From Pseudanabaena minima (GTDB lineage Bacteria > Cyanobacteriota > Cyanobacteriia > Pseudanabaenales > Pseudanabaenaceae), in the NCBI RefSeq assembly GCF_051131155.1, contig NZ_CP159508.1:1116001-1180000 (forward strand): a DNA stretch of 64,000 bases, written 5' to 3'. Positions 1 to 8,733 of this stretch are shown here, in pieces. Under the pieces are notes generated by a model, which was given only the letters and a program-made list of their open reading frames with translations, ran no database searches and was not told the DNA's origin. Position numbers and translations under genes: made by a program. Every line of letters starts with the position of its first letter. The first letter of the stretch is position 1.

Positions 1-263
1 TTGCATCTTTAGAGTCCGATATTCCAGAGATTCCCAATGATGACTCTGGTTATATTGAACCAACTTATTTAGGAGATATCATCATTTCTCAAACCACAGC
101 AATTTTTCAGGCTGAGGAACGCGGTCATTCGCTAACCTATGAACTCGCTTGGCTAGCAGCACATGGTTTGTTACATTTACTCGGTTGGGATCACCCTGAC
201 GATGAAAGTTTAGAGGTCATGCTAAAGCAACAAGATCTGATGTTGCAGCTAATTTCGTTGTGA
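1..263 (+). CDS. ybeY: Endoribonuclease YbeY (rRNA maturation), 3' part
   Basis: Partial gene: the 5' end lies before the window, and the frame is read from base 3 to the TGA at 261-263. The visible 86 residues hold the YbeY zinc motif H-x3-H-x5-H (HGLLHLLGWDH) followed by PDD. By family knowledge this is a metal-dependent single-strand endoribonuclease that acts in 16S rRNA 3' maturation and ribosome quality control. The gene is followed by dgkA on the same strand, the usual ybeY-dgkA order in many bacteria, but about 340 bases of hairpin repeats separate them here, so cotranscription is uncertain. The motif makes the call firm. Confidence 0.9.
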   Translation, partial: ASLESDIPEIPNDDSGYIEPTYLGDIIISQTTAIFQAEERGHSLTYELAWLAAHGLLHLLGWDHPDDESLEVMLKQQDLMLQLISL

Positions 264-290
264 CAATATTAGAGGTGCGCCTCTAAGTCA

Positions 291-432
291 ACCTCAGTTT
301 GGATTAATTTCAAACTGTCTTGGTAGAAAGGGGGCGTTCCGCGCCCCCTTTCTACCAAGACAGTAAAAGCTTCACGAAGCTTTTACTGTCTTAGCTTTTA
401 AAATTTTGCAGATTATCCCGAAATCACGATAA
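291..432. repeat. Double-hairpin repeat, family R4, copy 1
   Basis: Fills most of the 264-604 spacer. It holds a GC-rich hairpin (about 321-362) and an AT-rich hairpin (about 361-392, AGTAAAAGCTTC with its complement). The outer ends are imperfect inverted repeats beginning CCTCAGTTTGGATTAATTT. The same architecture, with related ends but a different first stem, is found at 45328-45479. A further hairpin (about 427-469) lies just after it. No gene is seen in this spacer. Confidence 0.75.
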
Positions 433-604
433 GTTATGGTCAGAGATTCGCTCTAACCATAACTTATCGCTCCTAAATCAATGTAAAAATTAGTAAACAA
501 TTACTTAAGTATTTTTGTCCGTAATTTGAGTAAACTGATTCTCTAGCGTTAGAATCTTTGAAGTTTTTGGCAACTGCTGGCAAAGTCTATTGGAAATAAT
601 CTCC

Positions 605-1099
605 ATGAACAACGATTTACCGCTATCAAGACTATTTTTGTTTAAATCGCCTTTCTTAACTGAGCAAATGACAAAGACTGATGATTTGGAAACACCTGAG
701 CAGACTTCTGCTCAACGTAGTGATTCTTTTCAAATTGCCACAAATTTACTACTCAGTTTTCAATATGCTGGACAGGGTGTTGGCTATGCTTTTCGTACTC
801 AGAGAAATTTTCGGATTCATTTGATTATTGGCGCGATCGCCTTATCTCTGAGTCTTTACTTTCACCTTTCCGCCGTTGCCTGCTCGATTATTAGTTTGAC
901 GATCGCCTTAGTTTTGGTGCTGGAGCTGTTGAATACAGCTTTGGAAGCGGTAGTCGATTTGACTGTGGGACGTGAGTTTCATCAGTTAGCCAAAATTGCT
1001 AAGGATTGTGCGGCTGGTGCGGTGCTAATTGCCGCGATCGCTGCTTTGATGATTGCTAGCGTGCTATTATTGCCCAATATTTTGTCAGTATTCTTCTAA
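605..1099 (+). CDS. dgkA: Diacylglycerol/undecaprenol kinase, DgkA family
   Basis: Small integral-membrane lipid kinase that phosphorylates diacylglycerol or undecaprenol with ATP. About 164 residues: a hydrophilic N-terminal tail of roughly 45 residues, then the DgkA core with three membrane helices. The family hallmark ELLNTALEAVVDL is present, followed by a HQLAKIAKDCAAGAVL segment typical of the third helix. I chose ATG at 605, which has a GGAA 10 bases upstream. An in-frame TTG lies at 590, and ATG 668 would give a shorter protein closer to the usual length of about 120 residues. It follows ybeY, as in many genomes. Function is assigned from the motif; the substrate (DAG or undecaprenol) cannot be told from sequence. 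Confidence 0.88.
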   Translation: MNNDLPLSRLFLFKSPFLTEQMTKTDDLETPEQTSAQRSDSFQIATNLLLSFQYAGQGVGYAFRTQRNFRIHLIIGAIALSLSLYFHLSAVACSIISLTIALVLVLELLNTALEAVVDLTVGREFHQLAKIAKDCAAGAVLIAAIAALMIASVLLLPNILSVFF

Positions 1100-1136
1100 A
1101 GTTTAAAGGAATTATTTACAACCCTTCTATCGGTTT

Positions 1137-1241
1137 ATACCAATTCACAAAAGTGTCTTCACAATTTTGTGAGTTAAACACCAAATCCAATCAAGGTTTT
1201 AAAAACACAAAATGGCATAGTCATTTTGTGTTTTGATATTA
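1137..1241 (-). repeat. ATACCAA double-hairpin element, family R1
   Basis: A 105-bp element opening with ATACCAATTCACAAAAGTG and closing with a CACAAAATGG/TCATTTTGTG hairpin and a TTGATATTA end. It is in the opposite orientation to the copies at 18.4, 23.9, 39.6 and 44.2 kb. The termini form a short inverted repeat (ATACCAA...TTGrTAT). It occupies most of the spacer between dgkA and the RND pump. Confidence 0.75.
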
Positions 1242-1296
1242 CAGCAGTCGGTGGCTAGGCTTACTTCCGAAACTATTAATTCCTAAATCTCTGACC

Positions 1297-4200
1297 ATGC
1301 TGCTATCAATTTCTGACTTTTTTATCAGACGACCCGTATTTGCGACAGTTTGCTCTGTTGTGATCACATTATTGGGAGCAGCTTGTATTTTCTTGTTGCC
1401 TGTTGCTCAGTATCCTGAAATTACACCTCCCAAAGTTACTGTTAGTGCTAACTATGTTGGTGCTAATGCGGAAGTTGTAGAATCTACAGTTACGAACATT
1501 CTTGAAAGAGAACTAAATGGAATTGAAGGAGTCCGCTACATTACTTCCACTAGCGCTAATAATGGAACTAGTTCCGTTGATTTGGTCTTCGATTTAGGTA
1601 AGAATAAAGATCTCGCAGCCGTTGATGTGCAGAATCGTGTTTCTACGGTGGAGTCGCAGCTACCAGGACCAGTGCAGCAAACTGGCGTAAGAGTTAGTAA
1701 AGAATCTTCAGGTTTCCTATTTGCGATCGGTGTATATGCTGAAAAAGGAGAATATGACGATCTCTATTTGAGTAACTATGCTGATCTTTATATTGTTGAT
1801 GCGATTAAAAAGGTTAAAGGTGTTGGGAACGTTATCATCTTTGGTGAACGTAAATATGCCATGCGTGTTTGGTTAGATCCCAATCGCCTATCGGCGCGAG
1901 GACTGACTGCTCAAGATGTCGTATCGGCAATTCAGCAGCAAAACTTACAGGTGGGTGTTGGTCAAATTGGACAGCAGCCCAATTTACCTGATCAGCAGTA
2001 TCAACTTTCAATTTCAGCAACGGGAAGATTAAAAAGTACAGAAGAGTTTTCGGAAATTGTAATTAGAACCGCTAGTGATGGCTCACCAATCAAACTGCGT
2101 GATGTTGGTCGAGTGGAATTGGGAGCAGAAAATTATGGCTCGTCATTACGATTTAATGGAACTAGAGGTATCGGTTTAGGTGTATCCCAGTTACCTGATG
2201 CTAATGCTTTAGACGTTGCCCATGCCGTCAAGAAAGCGCTGGAGGAGTTAAAACCTAGTTTTCCTCCAGGGTTAAATTATGAGGTAGCTTTTGACACAAC
2301 TACTTTTATCGAAGCTGGTACGGAAGAAGTACTTATATCGCTCTTAATTGCGATCGCTTTAGTCATCCTAATTATCTTTTTGTTCCTGCAAAACTGGCGA
2401 TCGACCTTAATCCCTGCTGTTGCTATTCCTGTGGCTCTAATTGGGACATTTATTTTTATCAAACTCCTCAATTTCAATATCAATACCCTGACTCTTTTTG
2501 GTTTGACTCTTGCTACTGGATTGGTGGTTGATGATGCGATCGTGGTGGTTGAAGATATCACCCGTCGCATTCAAGAAAAAGGAGAGAACCCCATCCAAGC
2601 CGCGATCGAGTCCATGAATGAATTACAGGGCGCGGTAATTGCTAGTTCCTTGGTGCTGATTGCTGTATTTGTCCCTGTTGCTTTTTTCCCAGGCACGACT
2701 GGGCAATTGTATAAACAATTTGCGCTGACGATCGCCTTTTCGATCACAGTTTCCACTTTTAATGCGCTGACACTTTCGCCAACCTTAGCAGCTTTATTGC
2801 TGAAGCAAGAGCAACTACGGAGCAATTGGTTTTTTGATCGGGTGAATTGGGTAATTGATGGTACAAGGCATAACTATCAGTGGTTAGTTACGAAATCAAC
2901 TAATTTCAAAGGGATTGTAATGATCTTCTTTGTGATCTCCCTTTTTATGACCTATTGGATTTATACAATTGTTCCTAGAGGCTTTTTACCACAAGAAGAT
3001 CAGGGCTATTTTATTACCATCGTTCAAGCTCCTGAAGGCGTATCCCTCAACTACACCGAAAAGGTGTTAGAGAATATTGAAGGGATCATGCGTCGTAAAG
3101 ATGAAAAGGGTGAACCTGTTTATCCTGAAATTGCGAATATTTTTGCAGTTGGAGGATTTAGTTTTAGTGGAAACACCCCTAATAATGGGATCGTATTTGC
3201 AACGCTAAAGCCTTGGAAAGAGCGATCGCGATCGGCAGATAGCATCATTGGTGGTATGGTTCCTCAACCCTTTGGATTATTACCTGAATTAATTTCCATT
3301 AAAGAAGCTTTTGTCATCCCCTTTCCGCCACCAGCAATTCAAGGGCTGAGTAATTATGGTGGTTTTGAGTTCCAATTACAGGATAAAGCAAACCAAGGTT
3401 TTCCAGAAATTGAGCAAACGATGGGAGCTTTGTTAGGTAGAGCAAGTACCTATCCCGATCCTAGTCGCCCAATGCTGGCAGGATTACGCCCCAATTTCAA
3501 TGGCAATACGCCACAACTAACAGTGGAAGTTGATCGTATTAAAGCAAATGCTTTACAAGTCTCTTTACAAGATATTTACAGTACTTTGCAGACTTTATTG
3601 GGTTCGCAATATGTCAATGACTTCAATACCTTTGGTAGAACCTATCGCGTTTATGTCCAAGCTGATGCTAAGTTCCGTTCTAATCCTGACGATATCAATA
3701 AACTTTATGTGCGATCGCAAACAGGACAGATTATTCCCCTCAGCAATTTGGTAAAAGTGACCCAAACTGTTGGTCCCTCGATTATCAATCACTATAATCT
3801 TTTCCGTTCCATCCAAATTACTGGCAATACCGCTCCTGGAGTCAGTTCTGGACAAGCGATCGATATTATGGGTAAGCTTGCTAAAGAAGTGCTCCCTAAG
3901 AGTTTTGGTTATGAATGGTCAGGATTATCTCTTGAAGAAATTGGCTCTGGTAATAGTGCCTTCTTTATTTTCGGTTTAGGTATTGTATTTGTATTTTTAG
4001 TGCTCGCTGCTCAATACGAAAACTATATTGACCCAACCATCATCATGCTCACTGTTCCACTTGCAGTTTTGGGAGCGCTCTTAGCAGTGATGTTTCGAGG
4101 TCTATTCAATCCTAATTTTGTCAATGATGTATATACCCAAATTGGTTTGGTGATGCTGATTGGTATGGCAAGTAAAAATGCGATTTTGATTGTGGAATTT

Positions 4201-4599
4201 GCTAACCAATTACAGGAGCAGGGATTGAGCATTACCAAAGCAGCAATCGAGGCTTCGCAGCAACGGTTGCGCCCAATTCTGATGACTGCTTTCTCTACAA
4301 TTATCGGTATTTTCCCTCTGGTAATTGCTACAGGAGCAGGGGCAGCAGCTCGGCAGTCAATTGGCACTGCGGTCATGGGTGGTATGTGTGTAGCGACTTT
4401 GTTGAGTCTATTTATCGTTCCGATTCTATACATTGTCGTTAAGAAAATTGAGGAACGGATGAAGATCGGTTTACATCGTCCTAAGCATAGCGAACTAGCG
4501 ATCGCCGCCGAGTTTTATGAAGGTGGTTTGCATGGCGACTCTTTGAATGGCAATCATTCGGCTGAAGACTATCAAGAAGATAATAGTCCGAAGCCTTAG
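1297..4599 (+). CDS. RND multidrug efflux pump, HAE1 (AcrB/MexB-like) family
   Basis: 1,100 residues, slightly longer than AcrB (about 1,050). The N-terminus (MLLSISDFFIRRPVFATV) is typical of inner-membrane HAE1-RND proton antiporters. The family has 12 membrane helices and two large periplasmic porter/docking loops. The proton-relay residues are visible: the TM4 Asp pair in GLVVDDAIVVVED (D412/D413) and the TM10 Lys in GMASKNAILIVEF (K960). The last 50 residues are an extra hydrophilic tail. No membrane-fusion protein or TolC-type outer-membrane gene lies beside it, so its partners must be elsewhere. The substrate is unknown. The spacer after the stop holds inverted repeats. Confidence 0.93.
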   Translation: MLLSISDFFIRRPVFATVCSVVITLLGAACIFLLPVAQYPEITPPKVTVSANYVGANAEVVESTVTNILERELNGIEGVRYITSTSANNGTSSVDLVFDLGKNKDLAAVDVQNRVSTVESQLPGPVQQTGVRVSKESSGFLFAIGVYAEKGEYDDLYLSNYADLYIVDAIKKVKGVGNVIIFGERKYAMRVWLDPNRLSARGLTAQDVVSAIQQQNLQVGVGQIGQQPNLPDQQYQLSISATGRLKSTEEFSEIVIRTASDGSPIKLRDVGRVELGAENYGSSLRFNGTRGIGLGVSQLPDANALDVAHAVKKALEELKPSFPPGLNYEVAFDTTTFIEAGTEEVLISLLIAIALVILIIFLFLQNWRSTLIPAVAIPVALIGTFIFIKLLNFNINTLTLFGLTLATGLVVDDAIVVVEDITRRIQEKGENPIQAAIESMNELQGAVIASSLVLIAVFVPVAFFPGTTGQLYKQFALTIAFSITVSTFNALTLSPTLAALLLKQEQLRSNWFFDRVNWVIDGTRHNYQWLVTKSTNFKGIVMIFFVISLFMTYWIYTIVPRGFLPQEDQGYFITIVQAPEGVSLNYTEKVLENIEGIMRRKDEKGEPVYPEIANIFAVGGFSFSGNTPNNGIVFATLKPWKERSRSADSIIGGMVPQPFGLLPELISIKEAFVIPFPPPAIQGLSNYGGFEFQLQDKANQGFPEIEQTMGALLGRASTYPDPSRPMLAGLRPNFNGNTPQLTVEVDRIKANALQVSLQDIYSTLQTLLGSQYVNDFNTFGRTYRVYVQADAKFRSNPDDINKLYVRSQTGQIIPLSNLVKVTQTVGPSIINHYNLFRSIQITGNTAPGVSSGQAIDIMGKLAKEVLPKSFGYEWSGLSLEEIGSGNSAFFIFGLGIVFVFLVLAAQYENYIDPTIIMLTVPLAVLGALLAVMFRGLFNPNFVNDVYTQIGLVMLIGMASKNAILIVEFANQLQEQGLSITKAAIEASQQRLRPILMTAFSTIIGIFPLVIATGAGAAARQSIGTAVMGGMCVATLLSLFIVPILYIVVKKIEERMKIGLHRPKHSELAIAAEFYEGGLHGDSLNGNHSAEDYQEDNSPKP

Positions 4600-4646
4600 T
4601 TGTCACTAGGACTTACTACGCAAATAAACCAAGAACTCAAGTTCTT

Positions 4647-4725
4647 GGCTAAAAGCTCAAGTCCACTGAAGTGGACTACAGAATAATTTAAATTAACCCG
4701 TTGAAACGGGTTTGAGCTTTTAGCC
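4647..4725. repeat. Inverted repeat containing two small hairpins
   Basis: A perfect 14-bp inverted pair, GGCTAAAAGCTCAA at 4647-4660 and its complement at 4712-4725, encloses two smaller hairpins (GTCCACTGAAGTGGAC at 4661-4676 and AACCCGTTGAAACGGGTT near 4695-4712). Related stems (AAGAACTCAAGTTCTT, CCCGCACTTGAGTGCAGGG) flank it. It resembles a folded mobile repeat rather than a simple terminator. Confidence 0.6.
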
Positions 4726-4750
4726 CGCACTTGAGTGCAGGGCTACTAAT

Positions 4751-4787
4751 CATAAAAGAAGGGGCGCGAAGCGCCCCTTCTTTTATG
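4751..4787. terminator. Bidirectional terminator hairpin between the RND pump and pdxJ
   Basis: Perfect palindrome with 17-bp arms (CATAAAAGAAGGGGCGC and its complement) and a 3-base loop GAA. It lies between convergent genes and contains the stop codon of pdxJ (4783-4785 on the minus strand). The GC core plus an A/T run on each side fits a terminator working in both directions. Confidence 0.75.
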
Positions 4788-5499
4788 GATTTATTAATTC
4801 TTTCATTTCACGAATTGCTCTTTCTAAGCCAACTAATACAGCCCGACTGATAATGCTATGTCCAATATTTAATTCCTCCATTCCAGCAATTTGAGCCACC
4901 GCACGGGTATTCCAATAGGTTAGACCATGCCCTGAGTTGAGCCTCATTCCTAGCTCGATCGCTAATGCTCCACCTTTAGTTAATACTCCTAACTCCCGTT
5001 TAAGCTCTTCTTCATTTTTAGCATTGGCATAAGTACCCGTATGTAACTCTACTAATTTTGCACCAGTTCTTGCCGAAGCTTGAATTTGTTCTGTTTCTGC
5101 ATCGACGAATAAACTGACAGGGATACCTGCTCCTTGTAATTGGTGGACAAATTTACCTAAGCGATCGCATTGGGCTTTCACATTTAATCCGCCCTCAGTT
5201 GTAATTTCTTCACGACGTTCAGGTACGAGCGTAATGTAGTCAGGCTTCACATCAAGAGCGATCGCGACCATTTCAGGAGTAGCCGCCATTTCTAAATTTA
5301 GGCGAGTCCTTACAGTTTGCCGCAGTAGACGTACATCACGCTCTTGGATATGACGACGGTCTTCACGCAAATGTACAGTAATACCATCAGCACCTGCTAG
5401 CTCGGCGATTACAGCCGCAGCCACAGGATCTGGTTCAGTCCCTCGACGAGCTTGGCGAATAGTAGCAATATGGTCGATATTTACTCCTAGCGTAGGCAA
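4783..5499 (-). CDS. pdxJ: Pyridoxine 5'-phosphate synthase
   Basis: TIM-barrel enzyme that condenses 3-amino-2-oxopropyl phosphate with 1-deoxy-D-xylulose 5-phosphate to give pyridoxine 5'-phosphate (DXP-dependent vitamin B6 route). 238 residues, the normal length. Family signatures are clear: LGVNIDHIATIRQARRG at the N-terminus, the active-site HLR (H43, R45), the NLEMA glutamate (E70) and a late GHGLTY histidine. The start codon is TTG: family alignment demands an N-terminus of the MPTLGVNIDH type, and a good ribosome site (GAGGAAAA) lies about 6 bases upstream. The gene is convergent with the RND pump and shares its terminator palindrome. Confidence 0.95.
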   Translation of the reverse strand: MPTLGVNIDHIATIRQARRGTEPDPVAAAVIAELAGADGITVHLREDRRHIQERDVRLLRQTVRTRLNLEMAATPEMVAIALDVKPDYITLVPERREEITTEGGLNVKAQCDRLGKFVHQLQGAGIPVSLFVDAETEQIQASARTGAKLVELHTGTYANAKNEEELKRELGVLTKGGALAIELGMRLNSGHGLTYWNTRAVAQIAGMEELNIGHSIISRAVLVGLERAIREMKELINP

Positions 5500-5558
5500 G
5501 GCTTTTTCCTCAAAAAATTTAAAAATATATTATTGCTAAGGATGACAGAATTTTAGGG

Positions 5559-5593
5559 TTAGGATGGGCAGCGCTTCGCACTGCCTATCCTAA
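5559..5593. repeat. Hairpin in the 5500-5808 spacer
   Basis: TTAGGATGGGCAG and its complement form a 13-bp stem around a 9-base loop. The rest of this 309-bp spacer, which lies between the divergent pdxJ and the PLP enzyme gene and must hold both promoters, is AT-rich. I could not fix any promoter boxes in it. Confidence 0.5.
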
Positions 5594-5808
5594 TCTCTTA
5601 AAATATGAATATTTCATAGTGAAGTAAGAGATTCGTGTTTCTCTCTTATTTTGGAAACACTAATTCATAACTTCATATGATACTAGAACAAATTTAAGCC
5701 TAGAGAGCAAAAGCAGCATTTTCTATCTTTATTTAGTTTCTAGGCTTGCTAGACAAAATCATTCATCTTCGCGTAGGATCATAAGCCGCCAAAAAAAATC
5801 CGAAATAA

Positions 5809-7074
5809 ATGACCTCTGACAAAATGAAGTTGCTGGTTGCAAAAGCCGTTACTGCTCTTGCACCGACTTTTAACCAAATCGATCTCCATGTAAAAAACAA
5901 TCTCGAAAGGGTTTTACAAGCTTTTCGCGATCGCCGTGTGGGAGCGCATCACTTTGCGAGTGTGTCAGGTTATGGACATGGAGATATGGGGCGCGATGTT
6001 TTGGATGAGGTTTTCGCACAAGTAATGGGAGCAGAATCTGCTGCGGTGCGCGTGCAATTTGTTTCAGGAACCCATGCGATCGCCTGTTGCTTATTTGGGA
6101 TTTTGCGCCCTTTAGATGAGTTACTATCGGTTGTGGGTGCGCCTTATGACACTCTCGAAGAAGTGATTGGCTATCCCCTTACCACTGACAGTGAAGGAAC
6201 AGCCTACGCAGGTTCACTCAAAGATTTTGGTATTACCTATCGTCAAGTAGAACTCACACCCGAAGGAAATGTAAATTGGGAGGCTCTGGCAAAAGCAGTC
6301 AAACCTCAGACTCGTATGGTGTTAATCCAGAGATCCTGTGGCTATGCATGGCGGCAAAGCCTTTCCATTGAAGATATTGAAAAAATTATCAAATTAGTCA
6401 AACAGCAAAATCCAAATACTGTCTGCTTTGTTGATAATTGTTATGGTGAATTTATTAGCGATCGCGAACCAACATCTGTTGGAGCCGATATCATCGCAGG
6501 CTCTCTAATTAAAAATCCTGGTGGCACGATCGCTACTGCAGGTGGCTATGTGGCGGGCAAAGCTGAATATGTGGAACTAGCTGCTCAAAGGCTTACTGCC
6601 CCTGGGATTGGACGTGAAGGTGGAGCAACTTTTGATCTCAATCGATTGCTCTTTCAAGGGCTATTTCTTGCACCGCAAATGGTTGGGGAAGCAATGAAAA
6701 GCAGTCATCTCGCCGCCTATGTGTTTGATCAATTGGGTTACAAAGTTAAGCCGCTTCCCTTTGAGCCTCGTCGTGACATCATTCAAGCGATTCAACTCGG
6801 AAATCCCCAAACACTAATTGAATTTTGTCGCAATCTTCAGCGATTCTCACCAATTGATTCCTATGTTGATCCAATTCCTGGGGAAATGCCTGGTTACGTT
6901 AGTCAGTTGGTTATGGCAGGTGGTACTTTCATCGATGGTAGTACCTTGGAGCTATCAGCAGATGGTCCTTTACGTGAACCTTATACAGTATTTCTTCAAG
7001 GTGGAACCCATTGGACACATGTAGCGATCGCCCTTGAAAATTTCCAAATTGATGATTTATCACAAGCACAATAA
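5809..7074 (+). CDS. PLP-dependent enzyme of the methionine gamma-lyase/aluminium-resistance family
   Basis: 421 residues, matching the full length of the family annotated as aluminum resistance protein or methionine gamma-lyase family (Cys/Met-metabolism fold type I). Recognisable stretches are VSGYGHGDMGRDVLDEVFA, QFVSGTHAI and the cofactor-lysine region AGSLIKNPGG (Schiff-base lysine probably K235). An aspartate for the pyridine nitrogen is seen in CFVDNCYGEF. The real substrate of this family is poorly established; carbon-sulfur lyase activity is only implied by fold. The last codons (tca caa gca caa taa) lie inside a 30-bp-arm palindrome shared with the convergent EAL gene. Confidence 0.85.
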   Translation: MTSDKMKLLVAKAVTALAPTFNQIDLHVKNNLERVLQAFRDRRVGAHHFASVSGYGHGDMGRDVLDEVFAQVMGAESAAVRVQFVSGTHAIACCLFGILRPLDELLSVVGAPYDTLEEVIGYPLTTDSEGTAYAGSLKDFGITYRQVELTPEGNVNWEALAKAVKPQTRMVLIQRSCGYAWRQSLSIEDIEKIIKLVKQQNPNTVCFVDNCYGEFISDREPTSVGADIIAGSLIKNPGGTIATAGGYVAGKAEYVELAAQRLTAPGIGREGGATFDLNRLLFQGLFLAPQMVGEAMKSSHLAAYVFDQLGYKVKPLPFEPRRDIIQAIQLGNPQTLIEFCRNLQRFSPIDSYVDPIPGEMPGYVSQLVMAGGTFIDGSTLELSADGPLREPYTVFLQGGTHWTHVAIALENFQIDDLSQAQ

Positions 7075-7126
7075 ACAATTAGTGGTGCGTGGCTTTGCCA
7101 CGCACCACTAATTGTTTATTGTGCTT
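7064..7126. terminator. 63-bp perfect palindrome overlapping both convergent gene ends
   Basis: Arms of 30 bp (7064-7093 and 7097-7126) match perfectly around a TTT loop. It contains the stop codons of both neighbours, TAA at 7072-7074 (+) and TAG at 7110-7108 (-). It probably acts as a bidirectional terminator, but the stem is far longer than needed and runs into coding sequence on both sides. Confidence 0.8.
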
Positions 7127-8373
7127 CCAAATGTTGTATTACTTGCTAGCAGATTAGAAGCTGGTTCAGGTTCGAGTGGCTCCGAGAATAAATAGCCTTG
7201 ACCGAAGCATTCGTCTAGAGAAGAATTAAATAAAGTTTTTAACATTGCTAATTGTAGAGGTGTCTCTATACCTTCAACCACAACACTCTTTCCTAACGTA
7301 AAAGCTAATGTCCCGATTGCTTTGACAATAATCCATTCTTCATTGTTAATAAAGGAACGATCTATTTTGAGAATGTCAATAGGAAAATCAGTTAGCCTTC
7401 TCAGTGATGAATAGCCTGTGCCAAAATCATCAATACAGAACTGAATTCCTAAATCTTTAAGCTGGTGGAGAATTTGTAAAGTGCGATCGCGATCGCCCAT
7501 GACTGTACTCTCAGTTATTTCTAGTTTGAGACAATGTGGACTGATCTGATATTCACTTAAAATCTCACGAACATATTCCACTAAATTAAACTCTGACAGT
7601 TGCTTTGTCGATACATTTACACTCATCGTTAAATTAGTGTAATTAGGTAAAGATTGCTGCCAAACTTGTAATTGTTGACAAGCAGTACTTAACACCCACC
7701 GCCCAACTGGATAAATTAAATCTGTTTTTTCGATAAGATCAATAAAATGAATAGGAGAAAGTAAACCTCGCTCTGGATGTTGCCAGCGAATTAAAGCCTC
7801 AAAACCAGTGATTAAATCAGTCTGAAAATTAACAATTGGCTGATAGAACAATCTCAAAGCTTGACAATCTATAGATTCTTTTACCTCTGAGTATAAATCC
7901 CAGCTAAATCCCGTTAGCGTAGAAATCTCTTTCTGTAAACTAATATTTTGAGTTTCTAAGAGCTTAGTTTGTTCTAAAAGTTGTGCTTGTAAGGAACTTA
8001 CTCGTAAATGAGTTTCTACCCTTGCCAGTACTTCAATTAAATGAAATGGTTTATTAATAAAATCAATACCACCTATAGCAAATGCTTCTACTTTCTCTTC
8101 TACATTTTCAATTGCACTAATGAAAATGATGGGTATTTGCTGAGTAATTGGATTATTCTTAAGATTACTACAAACTTCGTATCCATCCATTTTAGGCATC
8201 TTGATATCTAATAAAATCAAGTTTGGTATCCTTGTGTTGGCAAGCTCGATTGCTTCGATTCCATTTGTAGCTTCCAAAACCGAGTAGCCTTGATTAGCCA
8301 GCATAATTGATAGAATTTGCAAGTTATATCGGGTATCATCAACAACAAGAATAGTAATATTACTTTTATTCAT
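7108..8373 (-). CDS. Response regulator with EAL domain (c-di-GMP phosphodiesterase)
   Basis: 421 residues. Residues 5-125 form a receiver domain (VVDD near the start, phospho-acceptor D56 in LLDIKMPKMDG, K in FINKPF). A short coiled-coil linker (about 125-160) follows, then an EAL domain (about 175-410). All catalytic EAL signatures are intact: EAL in GFEALIRWQHPERG, NVS, EITES, DDFGTGYSSL, LKIDRSF, EGIET and GQGYLFSEP. The protein should therefore hydrolyse c-di-GMP to pGpG in a phosphorylation-dependent way. No GGDEF domain and no adjacent kinase gene are seen, so the input partner is unknown. Its 3' end is convergent with the PLP enzyme gene. Confidence 0.93.
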   Translation of the reverse strand: MNKSNITILVVDDTRYNLQILSIMLANQGYSVLEATNGIEAIELANTRIPNLILLDIKMPKMDGYEVCSNLKNNPITQQIPIIFISAIENVEEKVEAFAIGGIDFINKPFHLIEVLARVETHLRVSSLQAQLLEQTKLLETQNISLQKEISTLTGFSWDLYSEVKESIDCQALRLFYQPIVNFQTDLITGFEALIRWQHPERGLLSPIHFIDLIEKTDLIYPVGRWVLSTACQQLQVWQQSLPNYTNLTMSVNVSTKQLSEFNLVEYVREILSEYQISPHCLKLEITESTVMGDRDRTLQILHQLKDLGIQFCIDDFGTGYSSLRRLTDFPIDILKIDRSFINNEEWIIVKAIGTLAFTLGKSVVVEGIETPLQLAMLKTLFNSSLDECFGQGYLFSEPLEPEPASNLLASNTTFGSTINN

Positions 8374-8430
8374 TAGAAACGGAAGATTTAACCAATCAAT
8401 TATTAATCATATAGCATTTCCCCTTTCTGT

Positions 8431-8480
8431 TATAGCGTTTTGCAAATGATTGCATACTCATTTGCAAAACAAAAAATAAT
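8431..8480. repeat. Hairpin in the 8374-8733 divergent promoter region
   Basis: GTTTTGCAAATGA (8437-8449) is repeated inverted at 8458-8470, with flanking TATAGCG on the left. It sits in a 360-bp spacer between the divergent EAL gene and the DUF3086-type gene. The position would allow an operator role, but the TATAGCG-type end also resembles the mobile repeats of this window. No gene is seen in the spacer. Confidence 0.45.
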
Positions 8481-8733
8481 CACTATAAGGGTTGAGTTTT
8501 TCCATTTTGTCGTAACCAAAATAAAAACCGCTGTAGTTGTAGATTAACATGAGAAAAATGTGGTTGTTAATGAGAGCCTGTTGATGAGAGGCTAAGGTCT
8601 TACACTTATTCATAAAAGTAGGATGTCAAAACTTAGATAGTAAAACTTGGCAATATGTTTTCAGTAACCTCATAGATATTCGCTATATTAAAAATTGGTA
8701 TAAAATAGGTAAGCACGATGCGATGAGAACTTT

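Noticed and set aside
5500..5808. Riboswitch upstream of the PLP enzyme gene
   Set aside because: Only a simple hairpin is visible; no conserved aptamer core of a class I know could be recognised.
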